Part shown: positions 50,033-58,166 of the stretch, one piece after another
How positions within the stretch are numbered: position 1 is the first letter of the stretch
How the letters are laid out: every line of letters begins with the position of its first letter
Assembly: GCF_016862095.1 (NCBI RefSeq)
Contig: NZ_BOMH01000018.1
Location: 124,001 to 188,000 of the forward strand
Direction of reading: 5' to 3'
DNA from: Actinoplanes cyaneus
GTDB lineage: Bacteria > Actinomycetota > Actinomycetes > Mycobacteriales > Micromonosporaceae
DNA length: 64,000 bases
Program-made: the position numbers and the translations under genes
The notes under the pieces: generated by a model
Seen by the model: only the letters and a program-made list of their open reading frames with translations
Told to the model about the DNA's origin: nothing
Database searches by the model: none

Positions 50033-51436
50033 ATGAAGCCGATGACCAGAACGGAACGCCGGATCGGCGTGTTCGTCTGCCTCTTCACGATCGTGCTGGC
50101 GATCCTGGACCAGAACATCGTGTCCGCCGCGATCGTCCCGATCGTCCGCGATCTCGACCCGGTCCACGGGGTCGACCAGGTCGCCTGGCTCGTCGCCGCG
50201 TTCTCGCTGGCCGCGACCGTGGTGCTGCCGCTCTACGGGCGGTTGTGCGACGCGTGGGGCCCCAAGGAGGTCTTCCTCGGCACGGTGCTGACCTTCCTGA
50301 TCGGGTCGGTGCTGTGCGGGGCCGCCCAGTCGATGGGCCAGCTGATCGCGTTCCGGGCGGTGCAGGGCGCCGGCGCCGGTGGCCTGATGAGCGTGACCAT
50401 GGTGGTGATCGCCCACCTGCGGGACCCGGACGACGACGGCAGCCGTGGCAGCGGCGCTCTGGCCGGGGTGGTCGGCGGTCTCGGCATGGCGGTCGGCCCA
50501 CTGATCGGCGGGCTCTTCGCCGAGCACGGCCACTGGCGCTGGATCTTCTACGTGAACGTGCCGCTCGGCGTGCTGATCCTGGCCGGTGGCGTGCTGGTGC
50601 TGCGGATACCCCGGCACGGCGGCAGCCCCCACGTGGATCTGCCCGGGGCCGCGCTGATCGGTGGCGCGTCCGCGGCCCTGCTGCTGCTCTGCGACTGGGG
50701 CGGCGACCGTTACCCGTGGTCCTCCCCCGCGATCCTCGGTCTGGGTGCGGCCACCGTGGCGCTGCTCGGGGCGTTCCTGTGGTGGCAGCGCCGCAGCGCC
50801 GACCCGATCCTGCCGCCCGGGCTGTTCCGCGTCCCGGCCGTCCGCGACAGCTTCATCATCCAGGCCGTGGTCGGTGCGGCACTGGTCGGCAGCATCGTGT
50901 TCCTGATGGTGTATCTGCAGGCCGGGCGCGGCATCAGCGCCGGGCGGGCGGGCACGTTCCCGGCGTTCCTGGCGGGTGGCCTCGCGCTCTCCGCGCTGGC
51001 GTTCAACCGCTTCCGGTGGTCGGTGCGGACGTCGATGGTGATCGGCACGCTCTGCGCCGCCGCGGCTCTCGGCGGCCTCGCCCTGACCCGTGACGACACG
51101 TCGTTCTGGCTGATCCGGGCCGAGCTGGTGCTGCTCGGCGTGGGCTTCGCGCAGCTGCTGGGCAAGTTGATCGTCGCCGTCCAGCAGGCCGCGCCGCGTC
51201 ATCAGCTCGGCGCCGCGACCACCGGGATCCGCTTCTTCCAGTCACTGGGCGGCGCGATCGGGGCGGCCGCGTTCGGCTCCCTGCTGAACGCGATGGGCAC
51301 GATCACCGCCGGGGTGGACGCCGTCTTCGCCGTGGCCGCCCTGCTCATGCTGCTGGCCGGGGCGCTGGCCACCCGGTTGCGCACGCCGGCCCCGGCAGCC
51401 GCGCGATCCCCGGCCGAGGTGCCCGCGCGCGGCTGA
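50033..51436 (+). CDS. DHA2-type MFS drug exporter
   Basis: 467 residues, about 14 helices. Helix 1 has LAILDQNIVSAAIVPIVRDL (DHA2 type), motif A is YGRLCDAWGPKEVFLG, and motif C GVVGGLGMAVGPLIGGLFAEHGHWRWIFYVNVPLG (in pieces) with the GPLIGG core and WRWIFYVNVP typical of DHA2 pumps. It should export drugs or secondary metabolites by proton antiport. It is divergent from its probable TetR repressor. The ATG at 50033 fits; the GTG at 50027 would add two residues. A diverged hairpin of the window's repeat family follows the stop. Confidence 0.93.
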   Translation: MKPMTRTERRIGVFVCLFTIVLAILDQNIVSAAIVPIVRDLDPVHGVDQVAWLVAAFSLAATVVLPLYGRLCDAWGPKEVFLGTVLTFLIGSVLCGAAQSMGQLIAFRAVQGAGAGGLMSVTMVVIAHLRDPDDDGSRGSGALAGVVGGLGMAVGPLIGGLFAEHGHWRWIFYVNVPLGVLILAGGVLVLRIPRHGGSPHVDLPGAALIGGASAALLLLCDWGGDRYPWSSPAILGLGAATVALLGAFLWWQRRSADPILPPGLFRVPAVRDSFIIQAVVGAALVGSIVFLMVYLQAGRGISAGRAGTFPAFLAGGLALSALAFNRFRWSVRTSMVIGTLCAAAALGGLALTRDDTSFWLIRAELVLLGVGFAQLLGKLIVAVQQAAPRHQLGAATTGIRFFQSLGGAIGAAAFGSLLNAMGTITAGVDAVFAVAALLMLLAGALATRLRTPAPAAARSPAEVPARG

Positions 51437-51439
51437 CCC

Positions 51440-51498
51440 CCGGCTGGTGCCCACCGTGGTCAGGACGCGCGAACAACCACGGTGAGAACCGGCTCCCG
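51440..51498. repeat. Diverged hairpin-family member/terminator
   Basis: CCGGCTGGTGCCCACCGTGGT (written in parts: CCGGCTGGTG then CCCACCGTGGT) pairs with ACCACGGTGAGAACCGG around a different loop, between the convergent MFS and RDD genes. The arm sequence GGCTGGTGC...CACC matches the hairpin family, but the loop does not. Confidence 0.6.
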
Positions 51499-51541
51499 GC
51501 ATCGTGGAGTGCCTGGGCCGAGGTGGCCGCGTAGTGGGGGG

Positions 51542-52135
51542 TCAGCGGTGGACGACGATGCTGCCGGAGATCCGGTCGTGCAGCGTCTGATTCCGCCGGC
51601 CGAACACCATGACCGAGTCGACCAGGGAGTAGACGCCGACCGTCACCGCGCTGGCGATGTAGCCGAGCAACCCCTTGACCAGCAGCTCCCGCACGAACAT
51701 CGGGCCCCAGGTCAGCGGCGCGCCGGTGGTCGCGTCGGCGACCACGTGACCGAGCAGCTGCCGGGCCGGGGTCTGGCCGCGGTCGAGGATGAGCAGCGCC
51801 CAGACGATCCAGCCGATCCCGGCGGTGACGCAGATGAGCAGGAACTCGAGCAGTTGGGCGCCCAGCCGGCCGCCGGGCGAGACGAGCCGCGGCTCCGGTG
51901 CGGCGTAGGCCTGGGCATACGGCGCCGCGTACTCAGGGGCCGGCGGCTGGTAGGCGGCAGCTGCCGGCACGCCCGTCGGCGGCTGGTAGGCGGCGACCGG
52001 CGGCACGCCCGCCGACGGATGGTGGGCCGGCGGCACGCCCGGATCGGCGGTGACCCCGGTGTAGGGCGGCGGGGTGGCCGGAGCCTGCGCGGCCGGCTCC
52101 GGGTGCTGGGTGCCGTCGGGCTGGGGGTGTGTCAT
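51542..52135 (-). CDS. RDD family membrane protein
   Basis: 197 residues. A Pro/Ala/Tyr-rich cytoplasmic N-terminus (about 1-85) with repeats of GVPPVAAYQPPTGVPAAAAY precedes an RDD-like membrane domain with three helices: LLEFLLICVTAGIGWIVWALLIL, GPMFVRELLVKGLLGYIASAVTVGVYSLVDSV (in pieces) and the final RRNQTLHDRISGSIVV, where TLHDR-x-SG is the conserved RDD C-terminal motif. RDD proteins are of unclear function, some linked to ion or Na+/H+ exchange. It lies 47 bp downstream of glnH, possibly in the same transcript. Confidence 0.88.
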   Translation of the reverse strand: MTHPQPDGTQHPEPAAQAPATPPPYTGVTADPGVPPAHHPSAGVPPVAAYQPPTGVPAAAAYQPPAPEYAAPYAQAYAAPEPRLVSPGGRLGAQLLEFLLICVTAGIGWIVWALLILDRGQTPARQLLGHVVADATTGAPLTWGPMFVRELLVKGLLGYIASAVTVGVYSLVDSVMVFGRRNQTLHDRISGSIVVHR

Positions 52136-52182
52136 GTCGCTGAACTCCGCTGTCGATCGAAGGATCCCGGCGAGAGTATCGG

Positions 52183-53154
52183 TCAGTCCTGGTAGACCGG
52201 TTTCGGCGGGGCGGGCACGGGCCCCAGCGCCGCGCTGAGCCAGCGCTGGTAGCTGCCGGCCCAGGTGCCGTCCGCGCGGATCTGCTCCAGCGCCCCGTTG
52301 ACGAAGCGGACCAGATCCGGCGAGCCCTTGGCGATGCCGATCCCGGAGGGCTCGTCCGAGACGGGCGAGCCGACCACCTCGGTCGTCGGGTCCTGCGCGG
52401 CCAGACCGGCGAGCAGCACGTCGATCGTGGACACCGCGTCGACCTGGCCCTGCTGGAGCATGACCAGGCAGTCCAGCGTGCTGTCGGTGGCGACCGGGAC
52501 CGGTTTCGAGGGCTGCGCCGCGATGGTACGGATGCTGGTGCTCCCCCGGGTCGCGCACACCTTGCGGTTCGCCAGGTCGGCGAACTCCTTGATCCCGGAG
52601 CCGCGGCGGACGAGCAGGCGCTGCCGCGAGGCGAGGTACTCGGTGGAGAACGAGATCTGCTGCCAGCGCTCGCAGTTCATCGTCATCGTCCGGATCACCA
52701 GGTCGGCCCGGCCGTCCTGGATCACCGGGATCCGGTCGGCCGTGGTGATCGCCAGGAACTGCACCTTCTCCGGGTCGCCGAAGATCGCCTTCGCCACCGC
52801 GCGCGCCATGTCGATCTCGAAGCCGGCCAGGTCGCCGGTGGCCGGGTCGCGGAAGCCGAACAGGTACGCGTTCTGGTCGACCCCCACGATGACCCGGCCA
52901 CGCGCGGCGATCTTCGCCATCGTGCTGCCGGCCGGCATCTTCCCGGGGGCCGGCATCGTGGCGGGCGGGCGCAGGCTGGCCCGCGGCGTGCAGTCCGGCG
53001 CCGGGGCGGCGCTGGGCACCTCGGCGGGATCCTGGACGTTCTCCGGCTGAGGCAGGACGCCCTTTCCGCCGTACGCCGAATCCTGTGGTCGGGGGTTTGA
53101 TCCGCAACCGGCCAGGAGCGTGAGCAGGATCAGCAGAGCGGCGACGCGCTTCAT
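52183..53154 (-). CDS. glnH: GlnH-like glutamate-binding lipoprotein
   Basis: 323-residue lipoprotein of the amino-acid-binding SBP family (SBP_bac_3). The signal peptide ends at lipobox LLAGCG; a Pro-rich linker leads to the lobes: RVIVGVDQNAYLFGFRDPATGDLAGFEIDMARAVAKAIFG (in pieces), ADLVIRTMTMNCERW, VCATRGSTSIRTI and DGTWAGSYQRWLS. The pair with the following gene matches GlnH-GlnX of mycobacteria, where GlnH senses Asp/Glu and signals through GlnX to the kinase PknG. The start ATG overlaps the glnX stop as ATGA, so the two are co-translated. pknG is not adjacent. A permease operon is also absent, supporting a sensing role. Confidence 0.88.
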   Translation of the reverse strand: MKRVAALLILLTLLAGCGSNPRPQDSAYGGKGVLPQPENVQDPAEVPSAAPAPDCTPRASLRPPATMPAPGKMPAGSTMAKIAARGRVIVGVDQNAYLFGFRDPATGDLAGFEIDMARAVAKAIFGDPEKVQFLAITTADRIPVIQDGRADLVIRTMTMNCERWQQISFSTEYLASRQRLLVRRGSGIKEFADLANRKVCATRGSTSIRTIAAQPSKPVPVATDSTLDCLVMLQQGQVDAVSTIDVLLAGLAAQDPTTEVVGSPVSDEPSGIGIAKGSPDLVRFVNGALEQIRADGTWAGSYQRWLSAALGPVPAPPKPVYQD

Positions 53155-54392
53155 CGATATTCTCCGATCCGGGGGCGGAAGCCGAGGACGACCGCGGCCA
53201 CCAGGCCGGCGGTGAGCAGCAGCAGTGCGATCTCCAGGCCGGTCAGCGCGCCGCCGCCGTGCCCGGCCTGATGGTCCACCCGCTGGTTGGCGGCCGCGAG
53301 GGCGGTGCCCACGGCGCTGTCGAGGTCGGCGAAGACCGCGGGCGGGTCGGCGGGCCCTGCGCCGGTCGCCTTCGCCACCGCGCCCAGGTAGTCACCCTTG
53401 TCGTCGAGCGCGCGCACGCCGCCGTGCAGCTCGTCGAACCGGCCCGCCTGCTCGCGGGCCGCCCGGATGACCGCCTGGTCGGATTCGGGCGCCTCGGCGG
53501 CGGCCCGGTCGAGCATGGCGGTCAGCCGGTCCATCACCTCGCGGTAGTCCTTCTCGAACGCGGCGCCACCGCCGCGGGCGACCAGGGTGAGCGACTCGTC
53601 GGCCCGCGCCTGCAGGGCCAGCCGGCGGGCGTCCGCGAGCAGGTCGACCAGCGACGAGCCCTGCGTGCGGCCGACCTCGACCCGGCCGGCCGCGGTGCCC
53701 AGCGCGGCCGACGACCAGACGAGCAGGATCAGCGCCACCAGGCTGGCCGCGACCAGGCCGACGTTGAAGTCGCGTTTGGTGCGCCGGGCGACCAGCACCT
53801 GCGCGGCGAGGAGGCCGCCGACGGTGAGCACGCCGAGCGCCAGCACCGGCCAGGTGGAGCCGGAGGCGTCGCGTTGCGCGTCGCGCAGCCGCTCCTGAGC
53901 GGACACGAACAGGCCCTCGGCCTGCGGCAACAGCGTCTGGCGCATCAACGCCGAGGCCTCCCGCAGGTAGGCGCCGCCGAGCGGCACGCCGAGCCGGTTG
54001 TACGACCGGGCGGTCTCGACCAGTCCGGTGTAGACCGGCAGGCGGTCGGTCAGGATCGCGAGCCGGGCGGCGTCCGCGTCGTCGGCGTCCCGGGCCGCGG
54101 CGGTGAGCGCCGCTCCGGCCCGCGCGATGTCGTCCAGGTAGCGCTGCCGCAGCCCGGCGGGCTCGGCGCCGCTGGTGAGGAACGCGGTCGCCGCGGTGGC
54201 GTCCGCGTCCGACAACGATCGGTACAGATCCTGGGCGCCGACGCTGAGCGGCCCGCTGACCGCGGTGATGTCCCGGGTCAGCGAGGCCCGGTGGTGCACC
54301 GTGGCCAGGGCGGCCCCGCCAAGGGCGAGACCGAGCAGGACGAGGGCGCCGGCGACGACGCGATAGAGATCCGGCGTGGCTAGTCGTGGCAC
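53151..54392 (-). CDS. glnX: GlnX-like membrane signalling protein
   Basis: 413 residues with four membrane helices: one at the N-terminus (about 11-32, VVAGALVLLGLALGGAAL), a central pair (about 183-245) and one at the C-terminus (LTGLEIALLLLTAGLVAAVVLGF). Two helical extracytoplasmic segments lie between them, each with Asp/Ala-rich four-helix-bundle character (ADATAATAFLTSG; LLADARRLALQARADESL). This is the GlnX layout. With GlnH it should detect external aspartate or glutamate. ATGA overlap with glnH. The usual output kinase PknG is not beside it; the next upstream gene is an ANTAR-PAS-SpoIIE phosphatase. Confidence 0.85.
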   Translation of the reverse strand: MPRLATPDLYRVVAGALVLLGLALGGAALATVHHRASLTRDITAVSGPLSVGAQDLYRSLSDADATAATAFLTSGAEPAGLRQRYLDDIARAGAALTAAARDADDADAARLAILTDRLPVYTGLVETARSYNRLGVPLGGAYLREASALMRQTLLPQAEGLFVSAQERLRDAQRDASGSTWPVLALGVLTVGGLLAAQVLVARRTKRDFNVGLVAASLVALILLVWSSAALGTAAGRVEVGRTQGSSLVDLLADARRLALQARADESLTLVARGGGAAFEKDYREVMDRLTAMLDRAAAEAPESDQAVIRAAREQAGRFDELHGGVRALDDKGDYLGAVAKATGAGPADPPAVFADLDSAVGTALAAANQRVDHQAGHGGGALTGLEIALLLLTAGLVAAVVLGFRPRIGEYR

Positions 54393-54460
54393 CGTCCACT
54401 CCCGAGGTTTGCTGGGCGACTGCCGACGACGGTACGGCGCAGGAGCAATACGTAACGTGA

Positions 54461-55858
54461 TTATGCTTGCTGCAGCCGGTGCCGCCGCAGGTCACGGGTG
54501 CCGCCGGTGGACGGGCGCACGGCCAGGATGCACGTGTCGTCGTCCGGATTCGCCCGCCGCAGCCGCCCGACCAGCTCGGCCAGCGGCTGGTGCGGAGCGG
54601 TGTGCACGGCGTCGTCGACCGCTGCCATCACCGCGTCCAGCCCGGTGTCCAGCCCGTGCTCCCGGTGCTCGACCAGCCCGTCGGTGTAGAGCAGCAGGAC
54701 GTCCCCGGGCCGGAAGTCGGTGGCCGCCGCCTGGTACCGCGCGTCCTCCACCACGCCGAGCATCGGCCCGGACGGGCGGGCCAGCGGCGCCGTCCGCCCG
54801 GCCCGGCACAGCAGCGGCGGCGGATGCCCGGCCTGCGCCCAGACCAGTTCCTGCCGGCCGGGGTCGAAGCGGGCGATCACCGCGGTCGCGGCCAGCTCCG
54901 GGGTCTCGCGTTCCAGCTCGCAGGTGAGCCGGTTGAGATGGCCCAGCAGAGTCGCCGGGTCGCTGTCGACGACGGTCAGCGCGCGCAACGCGTGCCGCAA
55001 CTGGGCCATGTTGCTGGCCGCCTGCGTCCCGTGGCCGGCCACGTCGCCCACCGCGAGCAGCACCGAGCCGTCGCGCAGGGCGGCCGCGTGGAACCAGTCC
55101 CCGCCGACCATCGTCTCCTGGCCGGCCGGCAGGTACCGGACCGCCGCCTTGAGGCCGGGCAGCTCGATCGGCTCGTCCGGGATCGGCAGGATGATCTCCT
55201 GCAGGCGCAGCGTCAGGTTGTGCTCTGCGGCCGCGGCCTGCCGCTGCTCGTCCAGCTTCTGCTCGACCTCGGCCAGCCGCTGCGCGCTGACCGGCTGCTC
55301 GGTGACGTCCTGGACGATGCCGAACATCCGGACCGGGCGGCCGTCGGCGTCGCGCACCGTGTCGGCCACCGCCCGCAGGCGCCGGAACCGGTCCCCGATC
55401 CGGACCCGCGTGACCAGCTCCACCCGGTCGCGCCCCTGCGCCGCCTCCAGCGCGGCCCGGCGCAGCTCGCCGTCGGTCAGCGGGCCCAGCGCCGGGTCCC
55501 GCCGGTAGATCCGGTACAGCTGCGGCGACCAGTAGATCTCGCCGGTGATCAGGTCCCACTCGCCCCAGCCGAGCTTCGCCAGCTCCTCCACCGCGGCGAG
55601 CCGGTCGGCGATCAGCTCCTGCCCCGCGAACGGCGACGGCGGCGTGTCCGCGGCATCCAGCAGGCGGATCACCCGGCCGGCCACCTCGGCCGGCTCGCGG
55701 CCCTGCTCCGAGGCGATCCGGAAGAGGTGCCGGTACGCGTCGGCGACCCGGCACCGGGCACGACCGGCGAGCAGGCCGACCGCCCGTTCGACGAGCGCGT
55801 CCATTCTGGCCCGCCGATCGCTGAGCGTCTCCGCAAACGCCTGTCCACCCACTGGCAA
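54461..55858 (-). CDS. ANTAR-PAS-SpoIIE (PP2C) phosphatase
   Basis: 465 residues. The N-terminus (about 12-70, ARMDALVERAVGLLAGRARCRVADAYRHLFRIASEQGR, in pieces) is an ANTAR-like RNA-binding helix set. A PAS domain follows (about 85-195, GEWDLITGEIYWSPQLYRIYRRDP with late MFGIVQDVTEQ), then a short coiled coil (AEVEQKLDEQRQAAAAEHNL) and a SpoIIE/PP2C domain (about 215-455): GGDWFHAAALRDGSVLLAVGDVAGHG, WAQAGHPPPLL, LLLYTDGLVEHR and the final DDDTCILAVR carry the metal Asp residues. It should dephosphorylate an anti-sigma antagonist or similar. Possible signalling partner of GlnX-GlnH by position only. Confidence 0.88.
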   Translation of the reverse strand: MPVGGQAFAETLSDRRARMDALVERAVGLLAGRARCRVADAYRHLFRIASEQGREPAEVAGRVIRLLDAADTPPSPFAGQELIADRLAAVEELAKLGWGEWDLITGEIYWSPQLYRIYRRDPALGPLTDGELRRAALEAAQGRDRVELVTRVRIGDRFRRLRAVADTVRDADGRPVRMFGIVQDVTEQPVSAQRLAEVEQKLDEQRQAAAAEHNLTLRLQEIILPIPDEPIELPGLKAAVRYLPAGQETMVGGDWFHAAALRDGSVLLAVGDVAGHGTQAASNMAQLRHALRALTVVDSDPATLLGHLNRLTCELERETPELAATAVIARFDPGRQELVWAQAGHPPPLLCRAGRTAPLARPSGPMLGVVEDARYQAAATDFRPGDVLLLYTDGLVEHREHGLDTGLDAVMAAVDDAVHTAPHQPLAELVGRLRRANPDDDTCILAVRPSTGGTRDLRRHRLQQA

Positions 55859-55995
55859 CGCCTCCCGCTCCGGCCTACGCGTACCGGTCTACGCCAGAGC
55901 GCACGGAGGCCACATCCCCCGACTGCACCGTTCAGCGCGTAGGTCACCCGGTCGGGCGTAAGGCGTTTCGGATATCGGACTGGGTAGATCGGACC

Positions 55996-56310
55996 TCAGA
56001 GCTCGAAGAGGTCCCGCACGGCCTCGGTCAATCGGGCCATGCTCGCGCCGGTGACCATGCCGATCCGCTCGGCGCCGACCGACGCCGGGAGCCGGCGCAT
56101 CCGGTTGACCACGACGACGCCGGTGATCGGGTCCTGCTCGGTGAGCGCGACCGCGAACGGTGGCAACTCGGTCACCCCGCGCTGCCTGACGATCGGCGCG
56201 CAGTAGGGTGAGGCGTTGTCCCGCTCGTTGTAGCTGTCGGCGGAGAGCACGAGCACCCGATAACGCAGGTCGGAACGGTCGCCGATGGTCCAGATCTCGC
56301 CCCGGCGCAA
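55996..56310 (-). CDS. MazF/PemK-like protein, orphan
   Basis: 104 residues from a TTG at 56310 (a GTG at 56355 would give 119). It follows the MazF/PemK barrel: LRRGEIWTIGDRSDLRYRVLVLSADSYNERDN, YCAPIVRQRGVTELPPFAVAL, GVVVVNRMRRLPAS, and a C-terminal helix MARLTEAVRDLFEL. Family members cleave mRNA at short sites. The usual catalytic Arg and Ser/Thr of MazF cannot be confirmed by eye: RVLVLSAD aligns with R-x-vlv-S. No antitoxin gene is found on either side; upstream sequence is non-coding up to gnd. It may be an inactive or antitoxin-independent member. Confidence 0.7.
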   Translation of the reverse strand: MRRGEIWTIGDRSDLRYRVLVLSADSYNERDNASPYCAPIVRQRGVTELPPFAVALTEQDPITGVVVVNRMRRLPASVGAERIGMVTGASMARLTEAVRDLFEL

Positions 56311-56554
56311 GTCAGCACCGACCGGAGGACGGCACGGCCCGGAACGACATGGCACGAAGCGTACCGGTGCGCCGATCTCCGCCGCGTCCGGCCTGCCCCG
56401 GCGTGTCCGCCGCCCACGGCCCGTTTGCCGCACGCCGGCACGGTCCGGCCCGCACGAGCGTGTTCAATCAGTGGACGTGATCGAACTTCGGCCCGCCCGA
56501 TCGCGTAGAAATGAGCGGGGCCCGTCACGGGCCGGTTTCGAGGAAGGACGCAGG

Positions 56555-57994
56555 ATGTCGCAGAAGGCACAGATCGGGGTCACCGGCCTGGCGGTGATGG
56601 GTCGCAACCTGGCCCGCAACTTCGCCCGGCACGGGCACACCGTGGCGGTGCACAACCGTTCCTACGGCCGCACCAAGGAGCTGGTCGAGGAGTTCGGCAA
56701 CGAGGGCACCTTCATCCCGGCCGAGACCGCCGAGCAGTTCGTGGCCGCCCTGGAGCGCCCGCGCCGCGTGGTGATCATGGTGAAGGCCGGTCCGGCCACC
56801 GACGCCGTGATCGACGAGTTCGCACCCCTGCTCGAGGAGGGGGACATGCTGATCGACGCCGGCAACGCGCACTTCGCGGACACCCGTCGCCGGGAGGCCG
56901 CCCTCAAGGCCAAGGGCCTGCACTTCGTGGGCATGGGCGTGTCCGGCGGCGAGGAGGGCGCGCTGCACGGCCCGAGCATCATGCCGGGCGGCCCGAAGGA
57001 GTCCTACGACGCGCTCGGCCCGCTCCTGGAGGACATCGCCGCCAAGGTCGACGGCGAGCCGTGCTGCACGCACGTCGGCCCGGACGGCGCCGGTCACTTC
57101 GTCAAGATGGTGCACAACGGCATCGAGTACGCCGACATGCAGCTCATCGCCGAGGCGTACGACCTGCTGCGCCAGGTCGGCGGCCTCTCCCCCACGGAGA
57201 TCGCCACCACGTTCGGCGAGTGGAACGAGGGGCGGCTCGGGTCGTACCTGATCGAGATCACCGCCGAGGTGCTCAAGCAGAACGACGCCGCGACCGGGCA
57301 GCCGTTCGTCGACATCGTGCTGGACCAGGCCGAGCAGAAGGGCACCGGCCGCTGGACCGTGCAGGCCGCGCTGGACCTGGGCGTGCCGGTCAGCGGCATC
57401 GCCGAGTCCGTTTTCGCCCGCGCGCTCTCCGGCGGGGCGGACGTGCGCAAGTCGGCCGCCGACGCGGGTCTGCCCGGCCCGTCCGCGGGCGCCGAGCACG
57501 TCGGCGGGGACCTGCGTGCCGACGTCGAGCAGGCGCTGTTCGCCTCCAAGATCGTCGCCTACGCGCAGGGCTTCCAGCAGATCCAGGCCGCCAGCGCGGA
57601 GTACGACTGGGAGATCGACCCGGGCGCGATGGCCAAGATCTGGCGGGCCGGCTGCATCATCCGGGCCAAGTTCCTCGACTTCATCAAGCAGGCGTATGAC
57701 AAGAACCCGTCGCTGACCACGCTGCTCGTCGACGACTACTTCCTGGACGCGGTCAGCGGTGCCCAGGACGCGTGGCGCCGCGTCGTCGTCACCGCCGCGC
57801 AGCAGGGCATTCCGGCGCCGGGCTTCGCCTCCGCGCTCGCCTACTACGACGGCCTGCGCGCCAAGCGCCTGCCGGCCGCGCTGATCCAGGGCCAGCGCGA
57901 CTTCTTCGGCGCCCACACGTACCGCCGCGTCGACCGCGACGGCTCGTTCCACACCCTCTGGGCCACCGACGAGCGCACCGAGGTCGACGCCTGA
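56555..57994 (+). CDS. gnd: 6-phosphogluconate dehydrogenase, decarboxylating
   Basis: 479-residue enzyme oxidising 6-phosphogluconate to ribulose 5-phosphate with NADP reduction in the pentose phosphate pathway. The N-terminal cofactor fold is IGVTGLAVMGRNLARNFARHGH. Active-site features are GMGVSGGEEGALHGPSIMPGG, HFVKMVHNGIEYADMQLIAEAYDLL (in pieces) with catalytic Lys, and a C-terminal DFFGAHTYRRVDRDGSFHT that reaches into the neighbouring subunit. Length is that of the long, dimeric form. GAGGAAGGA lies ahead of the ATG. A clear terminator follows. Confidence 0.97.
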   Translation: MSQKAQIGVTGLAVMGRNLARNFARHGHTVAVHNRSYGRTKELVEEFGNEGTFIPAETAEQFVAALERPRRVVIMVKAGPATDAVIDEFAPLLEEGDMLIDAGNAHFADTRRREAALKAKGLHFVGMGVSGGEEGALHGPSIMPGGPKESYDALGPLLEDIAAKVDGEPCCTHVGPDGAGHFVKMVHNGIEYADMQLIAEAYDLLRQVGGLSPTEIATTFGEWNEGRLGSYLIEITAEVLKQNDAATGQPFVDIVLDQAEQKGTGRWTVQAALDLGVPVSGIAESVFARALSGGADVRKSAADAGLPGPSAGAEHVGGDLRADVEQALFASKIVAYAQGFQQIQAASAEYDWEIDPGAMAKIWRAGCIIRAKFLDFIKQAYDKNPSLTTLLVDDYFLDAVSGAQDAWRRVVVTAAQQGIPAPGFASALAYYDGLRAKRLPAALIQGQRDFFGAHTYRRVDRDGSFHTLWATDERTEVDA

Positions 57995-58008
57995 CCTGCG
58001 CTTCCTCC

Positions 58009-58042
58009 GAGATGCCCCGGTCGCTTGCGGCCGGGGCATCTT
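58009..58042 (+). terminator. Hairpin terminator of gnd
   Basis: GATGCCCCGG (58011-58020) and CCGGGGCATC (58031-58040) form a perfect 10-bp stem extended by A-T and G-T pairs, with a 10-base loop, 15 bp beyond the stop. Confidence 0.85.
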
Positions 58043-58166
58043 CAGATTCACCACCGATTTGCGGTACGTCGTGAGCCGCCCGCCCGCAAACCCGCCACCG
58101 CCGTGACCGATCCGCCGGGGCCCGCCGTCCGTAGTCATCGGCAAGGACAACGGGCCAGGAGGCACG

